64,000 bases of DNA from contig OZ022256.1 of the NCBI GenBank assembly GCA_963978905.1, positions 15,173,863-15,237,862 on the forward strand, read 5' to 3'. The translations under genes and the position numbers were made by a program. Origin of the DNA: Trichostrongylus colubriformis (lineage: Eukaryota; Nematoda; Chromadorea; Rhabditida; Trichostrongylidae). This document shows, piece after piece, positions 46,805 through 58,711 of the stretch. Under the pieces are notes generated by a model, which was given only the letters and a program-made list of their open reading frames with translations, was not told the DNA's origin and made no database searches. Each line of letters opens with the position of its first letter. The stretch's first letter is position 1.

Positions 46805-46925
46805 CGACCTCCGCCCTGCTTACGCATTTACACGCGACTCTCACCGAGGGCAACCAACTCGCGTCAAACATCGCGCGGAGCACGTCGCAACGCTAAATGT
46901 TGACATAAGGGTACAAACCCATACA
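46805..46925. repeat. MITE family A, partial copy 4
   Basis: Only the right portion is clear: CGCGTCAAACATCGCGCGGA and TGTTGACATAAGGGTACAAA. Confidence 0.5.
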
Positions 46926-49080
46926 CCATCTTCTACCTTCAAAAAAATTGATGTACAGAACAGACTGCTCCTTTCAGCCAGGGAAAGGTGCTTGGCGCTT
47001 TGAGCTCGCACATAGCCTCTAATTTCTCCCTAACATTCTGTAGAACCTTTTTCAGTCTTGTGAAAAGAATTTTGGAGCTTCGTATTGTTTCTACACACTC
47101 AGATTTACATAGAACATTACGAGAGAATAATATTTAACTACGTTTTTGAGTTTAGAGTTTCATCGCTCCGTTTACTGGTTGGTGCATAATCGAAGGAAAT
47201 ACGGTTTTCGACATGTATGTATGTTAATCCTTTTACTTATATATACACTACTTGGAGCGGCTTTGTTCTTCAATATAGAAACTAATTACGAACACCAGGT
47301 ACGTTGAAGGGGTGTAATGTTTTGTAAAAGTCTTCACGGATACAGTCCATTTCCCGAGGGCTAGCAGGGTGAGGCCTACGGACTTGTATCGATCTCTCTC
47401 ACCCCGCCACACACTCTCACCCAACTCTGTAGGCAACGCCCTGCCAGCCTTCGGTAACTGGACTGTACTAGTATTCTTCCTTGAAAGATTTTTTCCTGTA
47501 ATTTGAAACGGTGAGGTTATGAAAGTTATTGGTGGTAAAGGATTTCAAACAATGAATGGTGTGCGAGACAAAATGTTAACGATCGGATGTTCGGCTGCTG
47601 AGAATGTGGCACTGCTGAAGAGCGTGCAGCGTTAGCAGGGCACACCCACGTGTCAAGTGAAATGATCACATTGGAACGGCACTCTACCAAAAACCACCCC
47701 CCCCCCCTTTCAATATCTTCATAACCTGCAGTATCACCAACTATTGCTCATGGTTTCACTAAGCATTTCATTACAGTAAAATCTCGTTCGTTTCAGCCAA
47801 CTGGCTGTCATACGTCAAAATGACATACCATCTTGTAATTCAAATGCAGTATTAGGGGCAATTCGAACGAAAAGTAAAAGAAGTAGTGAATCTGAAAGTC
47901 AAGATGCCTACTAACAGGACAGTGAAAAAGAGGGATGGGAATGGCCAAAAACCCGAGAAATAGGACCCTCTTCTCTCGTTGATCCTCAATGCGGACAAGC
48001 TTTCCGTCAAGAGGCGGATACTCCGAACGAAATCTCCATCGAAATGCAAGTAAGCTCGGAGGATTTGGAAATACCACAGCTTCTTTTTCCTGAAGTGAGC
48101 TTCAGGCGAAAACTGCGAAAGCGCGCTGCAATACCTTCAATCTCACCGCATATCCTTGACCGCTCTCATCGTAGCCGACCTGATATAACGTCGATGAAAG
48201 GTGGGGTCGATTATCGAAAGGCGGCAGCTCCCATCCGTTGCGCCGTATCTACTGCTCGGAGGCACACTTTTCACCGAGATTTCGCCATAGATAGTCTTCT
48301 TAGGTCCATAGTTTCCATGTGAGGAACTTCTTTCAGAGTTCTCAATCACCACATCACCCCTAATGCTGTCTTTAAGTCAACGTATAGCGACAAAAATAAA
48401 CAATCTCCACTAAATAACGAGGGTCCAAATGCACAGAGTCTATAGGTACCTGCTTTCTGAATAACATAATTTTCTTTACAACTATTCGCTCTTCCCTACT
48501 AAGTATAATTTCATTCAACATGCCAATCTATGTCAATCGAAACATCGACTACAAAAGCCCCTTTGATTCCTTTTCCATCTTCTCTTTCTTGCTTTCTTAC
48601 TCTCAACTTTTCCTTCTCTTCTTCATTCCACTTTTCCATTTTTTTCAGTTCTCTTCTATCACCATTGATTCTACGTCAGAAAATCCTTTACACACTTCTT
48701 AAATATGAGTGTCATTTCCTTCAAAAAAAAAGAGCTCTTTTGATAGGGTTTCAAGGGGCGTTACTACCACAGGTGTATGTGCCACGCCTTCTGAAGGGTC
48801 GACAACCTCCTGTTCAAAAAAACTTCCTTCACTGACAACAGTTAAGATACAGGCTTGCAAGTGCCCAATCCCCTACATGACAAAAAAATTTTTTGTTGAT
48901 GTGCTTACTATAAGTCTTTCAGTCCAAAAATCTCAAACAAGATTGTTCCAAATTAATAATAGTAAGCACTGTCACTTACTATCAACCTATATGTATAGCC
49001 AAGTATTACATAATATCAACATCAACGAAATTCTAAAATTCTACGGTATCGAACAAATAACCTGACAGTATTAAACAATG
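46926..49080. other. No gene recognised; repeat scraps
   Basis: It holds a family C copy at 48150-48375, the 47385-47455 repeat (also at 31835), a run of 13 C at about 47695 and a pyrimidine tract at 48560-48660. A 118-codon plus frame at 48709-49065 is AT-rich and immediately precedes the Penelope-like remnant, so it may be a degraded part of that element. Confidence 0.4.
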
Positions 49081-49713
49081 TATGTAAATAAAAACCCGAT
49101 TTCACAGTTAATTTTTAGATGTGACATAACATTCAAGAACCTCGCAAACTAAAATGTGGTTGATATCTTTGAAAAACCATTGGATCTGCAAGATGTGTAC
49201 AAAATCTATTTAGATCGGTACCATGGACATGTGTTGATAAGAAATACAAATATTATTAATCGCAAGCAAGTAAAAAAATTACTTGATAAAGATATAAATA
49301 CAGAATACAAATATCATCACTAAAGATTCAATAAAATTTAGATCAAAACAACAGTTGGTGGGTATACAGATATTACTAAACACAAATAGAAACTAAATAT
49401 CTAGACATCAAACAAGTTACATAATATTATTGAAGTAAAATGTTCAGGACTTTGAAGCACAAACTTACCTCAGACTGGCTTTGCAGTGCGTCTATAGTCC
49501 CCGTATCAAGGGTGAAATTGGGAAGTTAGAAATACTTTAAGTTTTGCCTGCTGGATAAAGCTAGTAACAACTACGGAATCATTTGTAAAAAGTTTCACTC
49601 ACTAAATAAGATGAAATAAATGGTTATCGAATATAATAACAATTCCATCACAATCATCCAAAGAACTCATAACGTTTATATACACACAGATACTGAAAAT
49701 CATGTAAATGTTA

Positions 49714-50505
49714 CTGAATTGTCGGCACTATTCAACTATCACTACCCCACATACCGCGAGTTGGTCGAAAAAATAATTTTCGCTGAAACTTTGCCCAGGG
49801 TGGTTATTCGGGTGCTGATCACGAATATGACACCTTTTTTGGCATTTGCGCCAAATTGGTGCATTTGCACCATGTTGGTGCAACAACTCGTTTTCATCAA
49901 AATCGCTGAAACTTTGCCCAGGGGGTTATTTGGAGTGCTGTTCACGAATGTGACATCCGCTCAAGGTGCTAGCGTCATTTACACTAGTTCCATTACAGTG
50001 CTAATATAGTAAGGGCACCACGCTCACTTGTTCCCGCAAGCTTTGCCCAAGCCCTAAGTAGAAGGGAACCTTTCCTCCCCTCTAAGGCTTAGGCGAAATT
50101 ATACACTAGAGTGTGCGATGATGGTTGCAGGGTAGTATCAAATGGAAGACGGCAGCGGAAAGATGACGCTCTCTAGCTATATAAGCACTGTAACAAAAGT
50201 GAACATGACTGGCGCAGTTTTGAAAGGCGCTGAAAACGGCGCTCGCGCTTCAAGCCAATGTCATGTTCGCGATCAGCATTCTGATTTGCTGCTAGATGAG
50301 AATTTCAAAGAAAATTGGCCAAAAATGGTTGTCGCACCAACATAGTGCAATTGCACCAAATTAGCGCAAAGGCCAAAAGCTGATGTCATATCCGTGATCA
50401 GCACCCCAAATAATTCCCCTGGGCAAAGTTTCAGCAAAAATTATTTTTTGACCAACTCGCGGTATCTGGGGTAGTGATAGTTGTATAGGGCCGAACTGTC
50501 AAGCA
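49714..50505. repeat. Palindromic MITE inside the Penelope-like remnant
   Basis: The arms 49714-49890 and 50310-50505 are inverted: CAACTATCACTACCCC, ATACCGCGAGTTGGTC and AATAATTTTCGCTGAAACTT face GTTTCAGCAAAAATTATTTT, GACCAACTCGCGGTAT and GGGGTAGTGATAGTTG. Near the left arm the segment CGCTGAAACTTTGCCCAGGG occurs twice (49780 and 49905), a local duplication. The interior is non-coding. Confidence 0.75.
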
Positions 50506-50746
50506 CGTAATGTTTAACAATAAAAATGGTATCAAAAATATATCTGATCTAACTGCACCTATAAACTATGCTATCCCGAAATCACAGTAGCGCGACAACT
50601 AGCAGTCTCAAATCACTTTCGTTAACAATTACTAATCTCTTGACATTTTATCAACTACAGTAATACCATAAAATGTAGGAACACCCAATGTATCGGATAT
50701 TGGTCGATGAGTAATATAAATATCAGTAAACAACTTCAAAATATTA

Positions 50747-51610
50747 AGATGTCGGAAAAGTTTTTCGTTTTTTGAAGCTATTCGTTTTTACATTTTATTA
50801 CAAAACACAGAGCATACTATGAACCAGGGTAATCACCATCTTCTTCTACCACTCTTCGCCACCTTTCAGGCGAATCTGCTATGCCATCCGCTTGGAACTG
50901 CTCTGACTTCGATTAGAAGAAGTTGCACAGCACTCTTCCATGTCTTCTCATTATCGAAGGTTTTTATTTGAATGGCGTAAGATTGGGAAAGGAATTATTT
51001 GAATGGCGTTAGATTGGGAAAGGAAAAGGTGATAATGATGGAGCAAGATCAGTGCTATAAGGTGGATGGGGTAGCAATTCCTATCCAAGCTCGAGAGTTT
51101 TTCGGCGAGTAACTTCTACCATATGTGGGCGAGCATCGTGTAGGAAAAAAATCGTGTCATGTTTTGGACGTTTCGCTGTGATTCTCGCGACCGGAATATA
51201 CGGCTTCTGACAGTATAGCTCTGCTGTTAGTATAGGGTTGCAAGCCAACACCCGCAATCGTTCGTTGTCGACCTCCGATGGGGGTCCGGTCCAGTCAAAA
51301 TCTTTGATGTTGTAGTCGCCTTCTCAAAAGCGTTCGAACCAAACATTGAACCCTCTTCGAATGCATCGTTTATATGACGACTGGATTCTGTTGCTGGAGG
51401 CCATATTTGAAATCATATAGTAGAATGCCTCGAAAGTACTCCTTTGACATATATTTTGCCGAAAAAGGTTATCCGTGAGATGGAAGACATTGCTACCTAT
51501 AGAAGCGTGTGAACTTGTACTACATGTGTATGTACAGAAGAAATTGCTGAAAAGCTGTTTGAAGGGAAAAGCGCGTATCTAAAAAACGAAAATTTTTTTC
51601 GACAACCTCA
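50747..51610 (-). mobile_element. Mariner deletion derivative
   Basis: The ends (left GTTTTTCGTTTTTTGAAG; right, reversed, TTTTCGTTTTTTAGA) are inverted next to TA. On the minus strand, in order, are FERFREGDYNIKDFD and PSEVDNERLRVLACNP (N-terminal DNA-binding region and linker), then a jump to FFLHDARPHMV (second catalytic Asp region), LLPHPPYS..DLAPS, and near 50836-50890 GIADSPERWRRVVEEDG (C-terminus). The catalytic core between linker and HDARPH is deleted, and frameshifts and a 26 bp duplication near 50980 add to the damage. Confidence 0.85.
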
Positions 51611-52479
51611 TATAGAAATGAGACGTGTTAAACTTTTTCAATTGACTTCACCAATATGCTCACCAAACTACCACATGCGAAAACAATGCACAATACATGA
51701 AATTCTTAAAACTTGTTTCAAAAACAGTAGCGAAAAACCCTTGCTATCGATGAACGTGAAACTATCTGAACAAACAACCTCTCGTACAAAAATTACAACT
51801 ATTACAACACTACGGACATAACATATCTTTTAGACTGCTTATTGAATAACAGTTATAGTACATGTTCTAAAAAAGTTTTCTTTCAGAAAATAAGAGTGCC
51901 ACAAGGAAGCAGTGTTAGACCTTTGATAGCCGACCTCACTCAGCCCTACTATGAATACATTTTTCTATCAAATATCACAACACTAGCCAGCTACAATTCA
52001 AAGCTTTTAGATATGGACGACATATTAATAATAAATAATACAGACCAAAACCATTCTGAGAACTCTCGACTATATTGTTTATAGAAGAGTTTTGAATCTC
52101 AAAATTACTTGTGATTATGAAGCGAAATGTATGTACCTTGATCTAGAAATTAACATTATAGATAACAAAATCGATATATTTGGTCATTCCATAAGTAAAG
52201 TCGTTTTTTTTTGGGCAAAAATTTTTCTGTAAAGTCAAAGGATTTCGCAGCATCTCATATATTATATCATTTGAAAGAGATTTTTCTGCTCTACAAGAAT
52301 TGATGTTTAATTTTCGAGTATTCTAGAATGGGTCCAATATTTCGGCTGGCGAAGAGGTAGGTCCAGCCGACAAAAATTGGCTAAACCGGCAATTGATTAA
52401 AACACAATATTTCACCTCAAAAAAATCGACTAGTCATGTGCCCCGTACTTAGCGTTAGTATCGTACATCGCGCACGGCA

Positions 52480-52700
52480 AATTTCAGTCGACTCAGAGGC
52501 AACGGAAGGGGATAATTTTGGCTTACGGTGGAACATACGTAGTTTGGACGAGTTTAAGTGGCAGCTATTGCACAAACTCGCTGAATTGACGCCTCGGCAT
52601 GGGACCAAGAGGCGATGTTTTTATTATAAAGTTGTTTTTTCCTTTTACTTTTTCCTTGGTTCTTTCTTATATTGTTTCTAGGTGTACTTACATGAATGCT
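52480..52700 (+). repeat. Direct repeat shared with 37497-37700
   Basis: Same order of landmarks (ATAATTTTGGCTTACGGTGG, TTGCACAAACTCGCTGAATT, TTCTTATATTGTTTCTAG) in the same orientation, with about one base in five different by eye. Confidence 0.65.
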
Positions 52701-52939
52701 AATTGGGAATGGTCACTCCACTGCACTGGGAGTTAGGTGTTACAAATAACATTGGCCCATTTGAATCCGGATTTTTTCGCCGATTATCGCTTCTAACCTT
52801 AAGTGTTCGTTACAGAATGCTCATTCCTTTGCATCTTCCTCTTTTTTCGGACCCCTTCTGCGCGAGGTTTTGCACTGGGAAGCGATTTATGCCCCCGCTT
52901 CATATGCTGCGTTGCCCTGAGTCAGCGAAAACCTCAAAT

Positions 52940-53430
52940 GTTAGGTTGACGAATAAGTTCCCTCCATTCATATTCTCTTTTTGTTCTCTTCTTCGCAACG
53001 TTCTCTATATCTATCGACGAAGCTTACACATTTGTTTGATAGAGCTATTTCTGCTCGACAAAAGCATTTGTTTTTCAATTCCTTTGATTGCTTGATATTT
53101 ATGAGGTTTAGAAACAAAGTTATCTGAAGGTAATAATTAGCACTCCCGACATTTACCTTTCTTTGACTGCCATCGAGGGCGAAAAATATATGCGCACGTG
53201 ATTTCGACAGAACTTTCTTAGCTCTACAAAAGGGTACTGCTTGATTGAAAACGCTCAACTGTGTGCTGCTTTTAAGGTTTTCAAATGCAGTACTCAGCAA
53301 CGACGTGCACATTCAGTATCTTTTTCCTCGCTAAAAAATTTTCGCCTCAATCAAAGGAATCGAAAGACAAATAGCACTTTTCTATAGAGCAAAAAAAACT
53401 TCATCGTATGCATTTATATGCCTCGTTGAA
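52940..53430. repeat. MITE-like repeat, related copies at 63300-63470 and 63900-64000
   Basis: It starts TTAGGTTGACGAATAAGTTC, a mariner-like terminus. CTATCGACGAAGCTTACACA, TTTGATAGAGCTATTTCTGC and TTTTTCAATTCCTTTGATTG match the reverse complement of 63900-64000 in order. A reversed piece (AATCAAAGGAATCGAAAGAC) recurs at 53349, so the unit is itself palindromic. Confidence 0.55.
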
Positions 53431-53534
53431 AGCTGATGAGAATGTTGCGCAACAGCGAAACACTGAGAATAAAAAGCGGCGCTAACCTATACTCTACCTA
53501 ATAGCTGAGATCTAGCAGTGAACTTTGATTCGAA

Positions 53535-53739
53535 ATGGAGTTCAAAAACGGGTTGTATGAAGAAGCAGCAGTGGAGGCGGAGCAATTGCGCCTCAGTGCG
53601 AGACCGCGTCACGCGGATACTTCACCACGCAGCGTTCAAGTCGGCAGAAAGTTGCCGCTAGCGGCGATTCACTTTCCTAACGCTTCTATCCCGCTGCTGA
53701 GTGGTGGCACAGAGAAGTCGTGCTTGCCGCAGAAAATAG
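53535..53739 (+). CDS. Candidate first exon (possible TWK channel N-terminus)
   Basis: ATG at 53535, with an in-frame stop nine bases upstream, opens 68 codons that end at the donor ATAG|GTAGGT in phase 1. The sequence is hydrophilic and includes LYEEAAVEAEQLRLSARPRH and, near the end, LSGGTEKSCLPQK. The frame is richer in GC than its flanks. It lies 1 kb upstream of the certain channel exons on the same strand. No exon for membrane helix 1 was found between them, so the link is contextual. Confidence 0.4.
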
Positions 53740-54786
53740 GTAGGTCGCTAGAAATCTTCGTATCCTGGTTTAATACAACAGCCATTGAACATGGTTCAAC
53801 CCTTCCTTGGCCATGAACCGATATGTCGATTACTACTGCGATTGCGACCGGGTGTACATCCTAACCTGAGTCCAGGAAAGAATTAGCAATTCTTTATAGC
53901 ACAAAATGAACTTTCGTCCACAATGACGTTCGTTTTAATTGGTTTATACATCACGGAAATCTTTTCGCTTTAGCTAATTGTAAAGCGACAATTTACATCT
54001 TTCTGCCTATATATGGAAAACAGTTCGGTGATGTAGCAAAGGAACGAAGTCGTTATTGTGTGGCTACTGGGTTGATAGGAAATTCGGTCTTTTTCGAGTG
54101 TTTTATATCTTTGTTTAACTTGGTGACACCTCACCGGCATGAGAGAAATATTCAAAGCCATTCCCCTTCTACTAGTCATGTTCGCATGCTGCTTCTCCCT
54201 TCCACAGAAGGGAGAGTGATTTTTTCCTGATGTCAATATTTGCGTCACTTTATACGCTTCACTTCATACACACTTTGACTCCTCTTTCTCGAGTATGAAA
54301 GCTGGAGACGTGTAAGGATCATGCTACCAGTATCGAGCATCCTCTGATGTTATGAGTGTTTCAATGCTGGAGGCTACACTTCGAAGACGAAATGAAGTCT
54401 AAACCGTTCATCACGAGAGGTGTTCATAGAACGGTGCAGAGAAAAGTGCCCCTAATATCATGCCAATTTCTACATGTAAAGCCACATGACATGAGATAAA
54501 TCTGAGGAAATCATTAGCAGAATCGACTCTCAATATGGCATGACGACCATCTTTAAGACCACAAAGTATAAAACTAGTGTCAGTCAGGCAGGGGTCAGGG
54601 TCTGGTTTTGCAGAAATTGCTTTCCACCCAATGCCTGCTTAATGTGAAGGCATGTTACTGCTGTTGCCCCTCTCTACAGAGCAACCCCATTAAATAAACT
54701 ACTACAGTATTTCGAGAGCCTGGCACTCAGAAACGTTGGGATTTACCTATTACTTTGCTTATGCTATGAATTGATGCCGCTTCAAG

Positions 54787-55332
54787 GTGGTGGATGAACG
54801 TAAGGCCGTTCTCGATAAAAGGATAGCCACAATCGCCGAGCAGCTGATATTATTGCAGAACGGTACTGAATTGCTGGTCAACAACCAGATGGCTGAGGAT
54901 TTCGTGAAGGTTAATAAATGTGGTGCAATGACATTGTTCTATCGACATGTGAATTCCTCACTGCAGAGAATATTTCAGTCTACCTATATATCCCTGCTGA
55001 AGGACGAATCCTTGTATGCAGGTAGCACGTATGCAAAAACAAGCGGTGACTCAAACTTTAAGTGGACCTTCGCCAGTGCTATTTTCTTCTCGATGAATAT
55101 ATACACGACTACTGGCTACGGTAAGGCGATCATATTACTGTGGGCGACTTAAGAGAGAATGAGCCTTATTGTTTTCAGGTTCAATAGCATGCGAGTCCAT
55201 GCTGGGCCGCATATGTGTGATGTGGTATTCGTTGATAACGATTCCAATCACCTTAGTTGTGATTCGAGATCTCGGTCAATGCGTACTTGTCTACTTAACT
55301 AAACTTTACGCACACATATTAGTCAAGTTTAG
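54787..55332 (+). CDS. Two-pore-domain potassium channel (TWK family), two exons
   Basis: Exon 54787-55120 encodes VDERKAVLDKRIATIAEQL (the extracellular cap helix region after membrane helix 1) through WTFASAIFFSMN and the first pore filter TTTGYG, split in phase 1 by GGCTACG|GTAAGG. Exon 55179-55332 (acceptor GTTTTCAG) continues SIACESMLGRICVMWYSL and IPITLVVIRDLGQCVLVYL, membrane helix 2, then LTKLYAHILVKFR with donor AG|GTAAGG in phase 2. These are the signatures of nematode TWK leak channels, which set resting potential at the plasma membrane. Helix 1 and the second pore are not found: upstream the frame is closed by TGA at 54772 unless spliced, and downstream a retroelement and a Tc3-like element fill the next 6 kb. 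The gene may be intact but spread wider than the window. Confidence 0.85.
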
Positions 55333-55786
55333 GTAAGGATCAAATGGTAATCAAAATAAAAGTAATTAAATGGTATTCAAATCGGAAAGTTCCTTTTATT
55401 CGATGTTACAAGCTTTCTCTTGGATGATGGAGGCGTTATTGAATCTGTTCCTGATAGTCTAATTGGCAGTGCATGTAGTGATTGGTATTCCTGAAATCCC
55501 ATTCTGATCTGATACCAATTTTTGGTAATCCTTCTTTTATAATTTCCAGCCTAATCTCAATCGTATGTTGACAATGGCTAAGAACCCACTTGACCTTACG
55601 AAAACGTGGTAGTGTAAATAGAAAAACAAAATTAAATATTAAGATGCTTTTACACTTTACCATGTTTCAGAAATGATTTCGAGTTCATTAGGTAGAATAA
55701 AATTCATCTGGTAGCTGCAGGAGTTCTGGGACACATGCGACTTTTCATTGAGAGCGTTGCTACTCCAAACTCTCAAAAAATGTCTT

Positions 55787-56060
55787 AGCTAATGCCACGC
55801 GGTAATCAGGATATGATATGTGAAGTTATTCGTACAATACCAGCACAATCTTGTATCTCAAACTTGGGTAATTAAACTAGAGGCACCAATGGTCAAAAGT
55901 GTAATATAAAATAAAGGACTGCAGATGAACGTAAAAGAAATGAAGAAATAGGCACGATTTGAGCTAGAAAAGGATGGCAGATGTGGAGCATTTAGACCAT
56001 GATCACAGTTGACCATGACCTTTGCATTTTTTTCATTTGATCACCTATTCACTTGTTCGC
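55787..56060 (-). repeat. Terminal repeat, 3' copy (minus orientation)
   Basis: It aligns along its length with 59412-59695 in the same orientation. On the minus strand it contains a TTTTATAT box about 30 nt upstream of the SL1-like sequence. Confidence 0.6.
55857..55878 (-). promoter_or_regulatory. SL1 spliced-leader-like sequence in the terminal repeat
   Basis: The minus strand matches the 22 nt nematode SL1 leader at 21 of 22 positions (first base A instead of G). It is not followed by a GT donor, so it is not an SL RNA gene. The equivalent place in the other repeat (59471-59492) keeps 17 of the 22 positions. Confidence 0.75.
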
Positions 56061-58202
56061 CAACTTTTTTCCCTCATCAATTTGGTAACAGCGATTCTCT
56101 CGTCCGAGTTGAGAAGAGATTTGTGTTTTTCTAGTCCCTGGATCCTCTTGCAAATATTTTCGCGCTCTCGCTTCTTCTCCAGGAATCTCTTCCTTTCAGC
56201 ATCGATTTCCTCTTAGATTTAGCCAGCGAGCACAGCATAGCGCCGAGTGATCATCCGACTTCCAAGTGAAAACAATAGTAATGGTACTTCGAGCAGAGAT
56301 TTCCTCGGGTGCACCACCAGACAGAGGAAACACCGTTTGTTCTCTGCGCAGCTTGACGGCGGCATTCTCCATCGCGTATAATGTGATATCAAACGCTATA
56401 AGTTTAACCGCGAGCAGAGTAGAAGGTGCAGCGCATACTTCCCTCGTCTAAACGAAAGATGAGGCCATGGAACGAGTAGGGATCGCATGGTTTTTCTCTC
56501 CGCAACGTTTCGGTCCCATTTTCGTTATAAGATATTTTTGTTTCGAGCTCATGACGCATATTCTGGGGTAATTTCAGGGATTCTTCCTTCATCTCGATTT
56601 CTTCCATGTATTCCGCGTTGGCCTCAATCGTCTCCTTCCATGGCAGCTCTGGACATGCGATTTCTAGTGGGCGTTCTACTGAAATTTTCCGTTGGTCGCG
56701 TAGTACCTGCAACTGTGATTCAACAGTGTGCATCAATTCCGACAGGGTTTAATAATGGTCGTCTTCCTGTGAACGTTCTTTCACCAAAATGTCAGAGTGT
56801 ATCTTGCGCGAAGCACTAAGGTGTTCTCTTGCCCATGTGAGCTGATTCATATTATCGACAACGTCGCGCTTTTTAAGGAACGAGCATTTCTTGTCATCCT
56901 GGTAATAACTCTGTGGCTGTGTTATCATCGTATCCCGTACCTATTTTAAATCTGGTTCGTTGCAGTTAGTAGTGGTACTACCACGTAGCTGGTTCGCAGT
57001 GTCGTTCGCAAGTTTTTGCTTCTAACTGAAAACAGCGTTTACAAAGCATTACATCCCAACGGTGACAATATCCCATCATAAAGGACTTGTGGAGAAGAAA
57101 GAATAGGTAATAATTTTTTTCAAAATTTTCAGTTCCTTTTTCACTGTCTCGAGTTCGCCTTGGCACAGCTGAAGTCTGAATACGAGAAACTAGAAAATTG
57201 GCCTTGCTGTCTATTTCGATTGCACTGAGATTTTGACGATCTGGAATTTAGGCGAATTTTTATGACTTTAGAATTTAGTTGTGCACGGTGGTGCATTTTC
57301 GTGCTTGTGCAGGCGCATACTATACGGAAGATAGTCTCAAGTACACGAGAAGACAAATACAGGAAAAAATGAGAGACAGCCTTTATTGCAACTTGAGCGT
57401 ATGCTGTTATTCTGGGCAAATGTAGGTAAATTAATCCATTGGATATTACTGGAGCTACCCTAGGAAAAATGATTGTAGAGAAGTGCGACTTCAAAATATC
57501 TATCATGTGAGTAATATGCGGCCACCCGCATAATTTGTATTCATGAGGTAATATCGCTATCGCACTCGATCTGTCTTAAGGTATCGTTTGATTGGCATTG
57601 TGCTGTCGCTACCGCACCTTTCGCACATCGGTAACAGCCTCCAAGCTGCTGTCAGCAAAAGAGCATTTGAAGTTATTCACTTCCGCTATTGTCTTTGGAA
57701 TTCGTCCTCCGTAGCGTACAATGAGCTCCACTAGGGTCGGTTTATCCGTCTGTGCCACTACCCATGTGGTACTATTTATGATAGCAATTCTGATCTACCA
57801 ACTGCTTATTCTGGCGCTGAGGTTTCACATACTTCTTATACGTGGGTCGTTGCGCATTCGCACTTTACTCTAGTTTCTGCCGCATTGCAATCGCACTGAT
57901 CGTATGAGGCACAGGATAGATTTTTGCAGAATCTCATGAGTTACACTGCAAAGCTGATATTTTTCACTTCGCCATATTGATACCTCTTTACCGTCAGTTA
58001 TGAAATATTCATCAGGTAAGTGTAAAAGAGGAAGAGCTAGTAGCGCCATAGTGATCGTGAAACCGCCGATCGTTATTGCCACACTTCACGTTATTGTTAT
58101 GTTATGCTGAACATTTTGACTTCCGCTTTTTCTGATGTATTCCAACTCACGCTTTTCTCTCCATCTTGTGCATTTGGATACCTCGAAAATGCGATAATTT
58201 TT
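56061..58202 (-). other. Retroelement interior with degraded frames
   Basis: The minus frame 56736-56404 (110 codons, including LPWKETIEANAEYMEEIEMK) and the short piece QLCQGELETVKKELKIL near 57168-57118 look like coiled-coil protein. They may be leftover gag or a captured host fragment. No catalytic motif of pol was recognised. Confidence 0.35.
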
Positions 58203-58292
58203 CGGCTAAGCGGAAAACCTATAGAATAGGCCTCTAGAGCAGATAGACGGCTAAGCGGAAAACCTATGGAATAGGCCTCTAGAGCAGATAGA
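58203..58292. repeat. Two tandem copies of a 46 bp unit
   Basis: GGCTAAGCGGAAAACCTATA plus GAATAGGCCTCTAGAGCAGA is repeated back to back with one substitution, which indicates a recent duplication. Confidence 0.9.
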
Positions 58293-58310
58293 GTGGAGGA
58301 AATCACAACA

Positions 58311-58575
58311 GAGCAAGGTGAATTAAGCTCATGTTGACGAAGTGCGGGCGGTTGTGCCAGCGCAGACGCCCCTATTATAAAAATTTATGCGGAATGGACA
58401 GGGCTCCAAGAAGGAACTCCTAACGACGAAAACAGAAGGCAGATCGTTACTGAGAAAACAAATGTGAAATTACCGGAAACTCCTATTCACACATTTAACG
58501 GGAAAAATTTTCTCGGGCGCTACTCGATGCCAATGTTCACAGTCAAGGAGTTACAGGGCTGCAATAGTTTCACTA
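58311..58575 (+). pseudogene. Inverted partial copy of the gag segment
   Basis: The plus strand reads TNVKLPETPIHTFNGKN and repeats, in the opposite orientation, the region 58735-59020 (for example TTTATGCGGAATGGACAGGG against TTTATGCAATATGGACAGGG on the other strand). Roughly three bases in four agree by eye. Confidence 0.65.
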
Positions 58576-58711
58576 TTTGTTACTTGCACGCTCAAAGATT
58601 GGGGATAAGACAAATCAACACATAGTTTCCGAGCGCGATTACAGACCGCTTCTGCGCGCAACAGCCAGTTAACAAAGCAGCGTATATCGCTCGATTATCT
58701 TTTCTCCCTTG

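Larger units (their letters stand above)
49165..52190 (+). pseudogene. Penelope-like element remnant, interrupted twice
   Basis: Around 49224-49296 the frame reads HGHVLIRNTNIINRKQVKKL, corresponding to the N-terminal GHVxTG-type block seen at 11823. Past the two later insertions, 51618-52084 contains VPQGSSVRPLIADL, the conserved RT motif (PQGSxxSPxLADL type). LDMDDILIINN follows, equivalent to the catalytic Y-x-D-D block, here DMDD. A shifted frame continues CDYEAKCMYLDLEINIIDN near 52110. Stops and frame changes throughout show it is dead. Confidence 0.65.

Noticed and set aside
55857..55878. An SL1 RNA gene
   Set aside because: The leader-like sequence is followed by ATACAAG and not a GT donor, there is no Sm-site context, and it lies in a repeat shared with 59412-59695.
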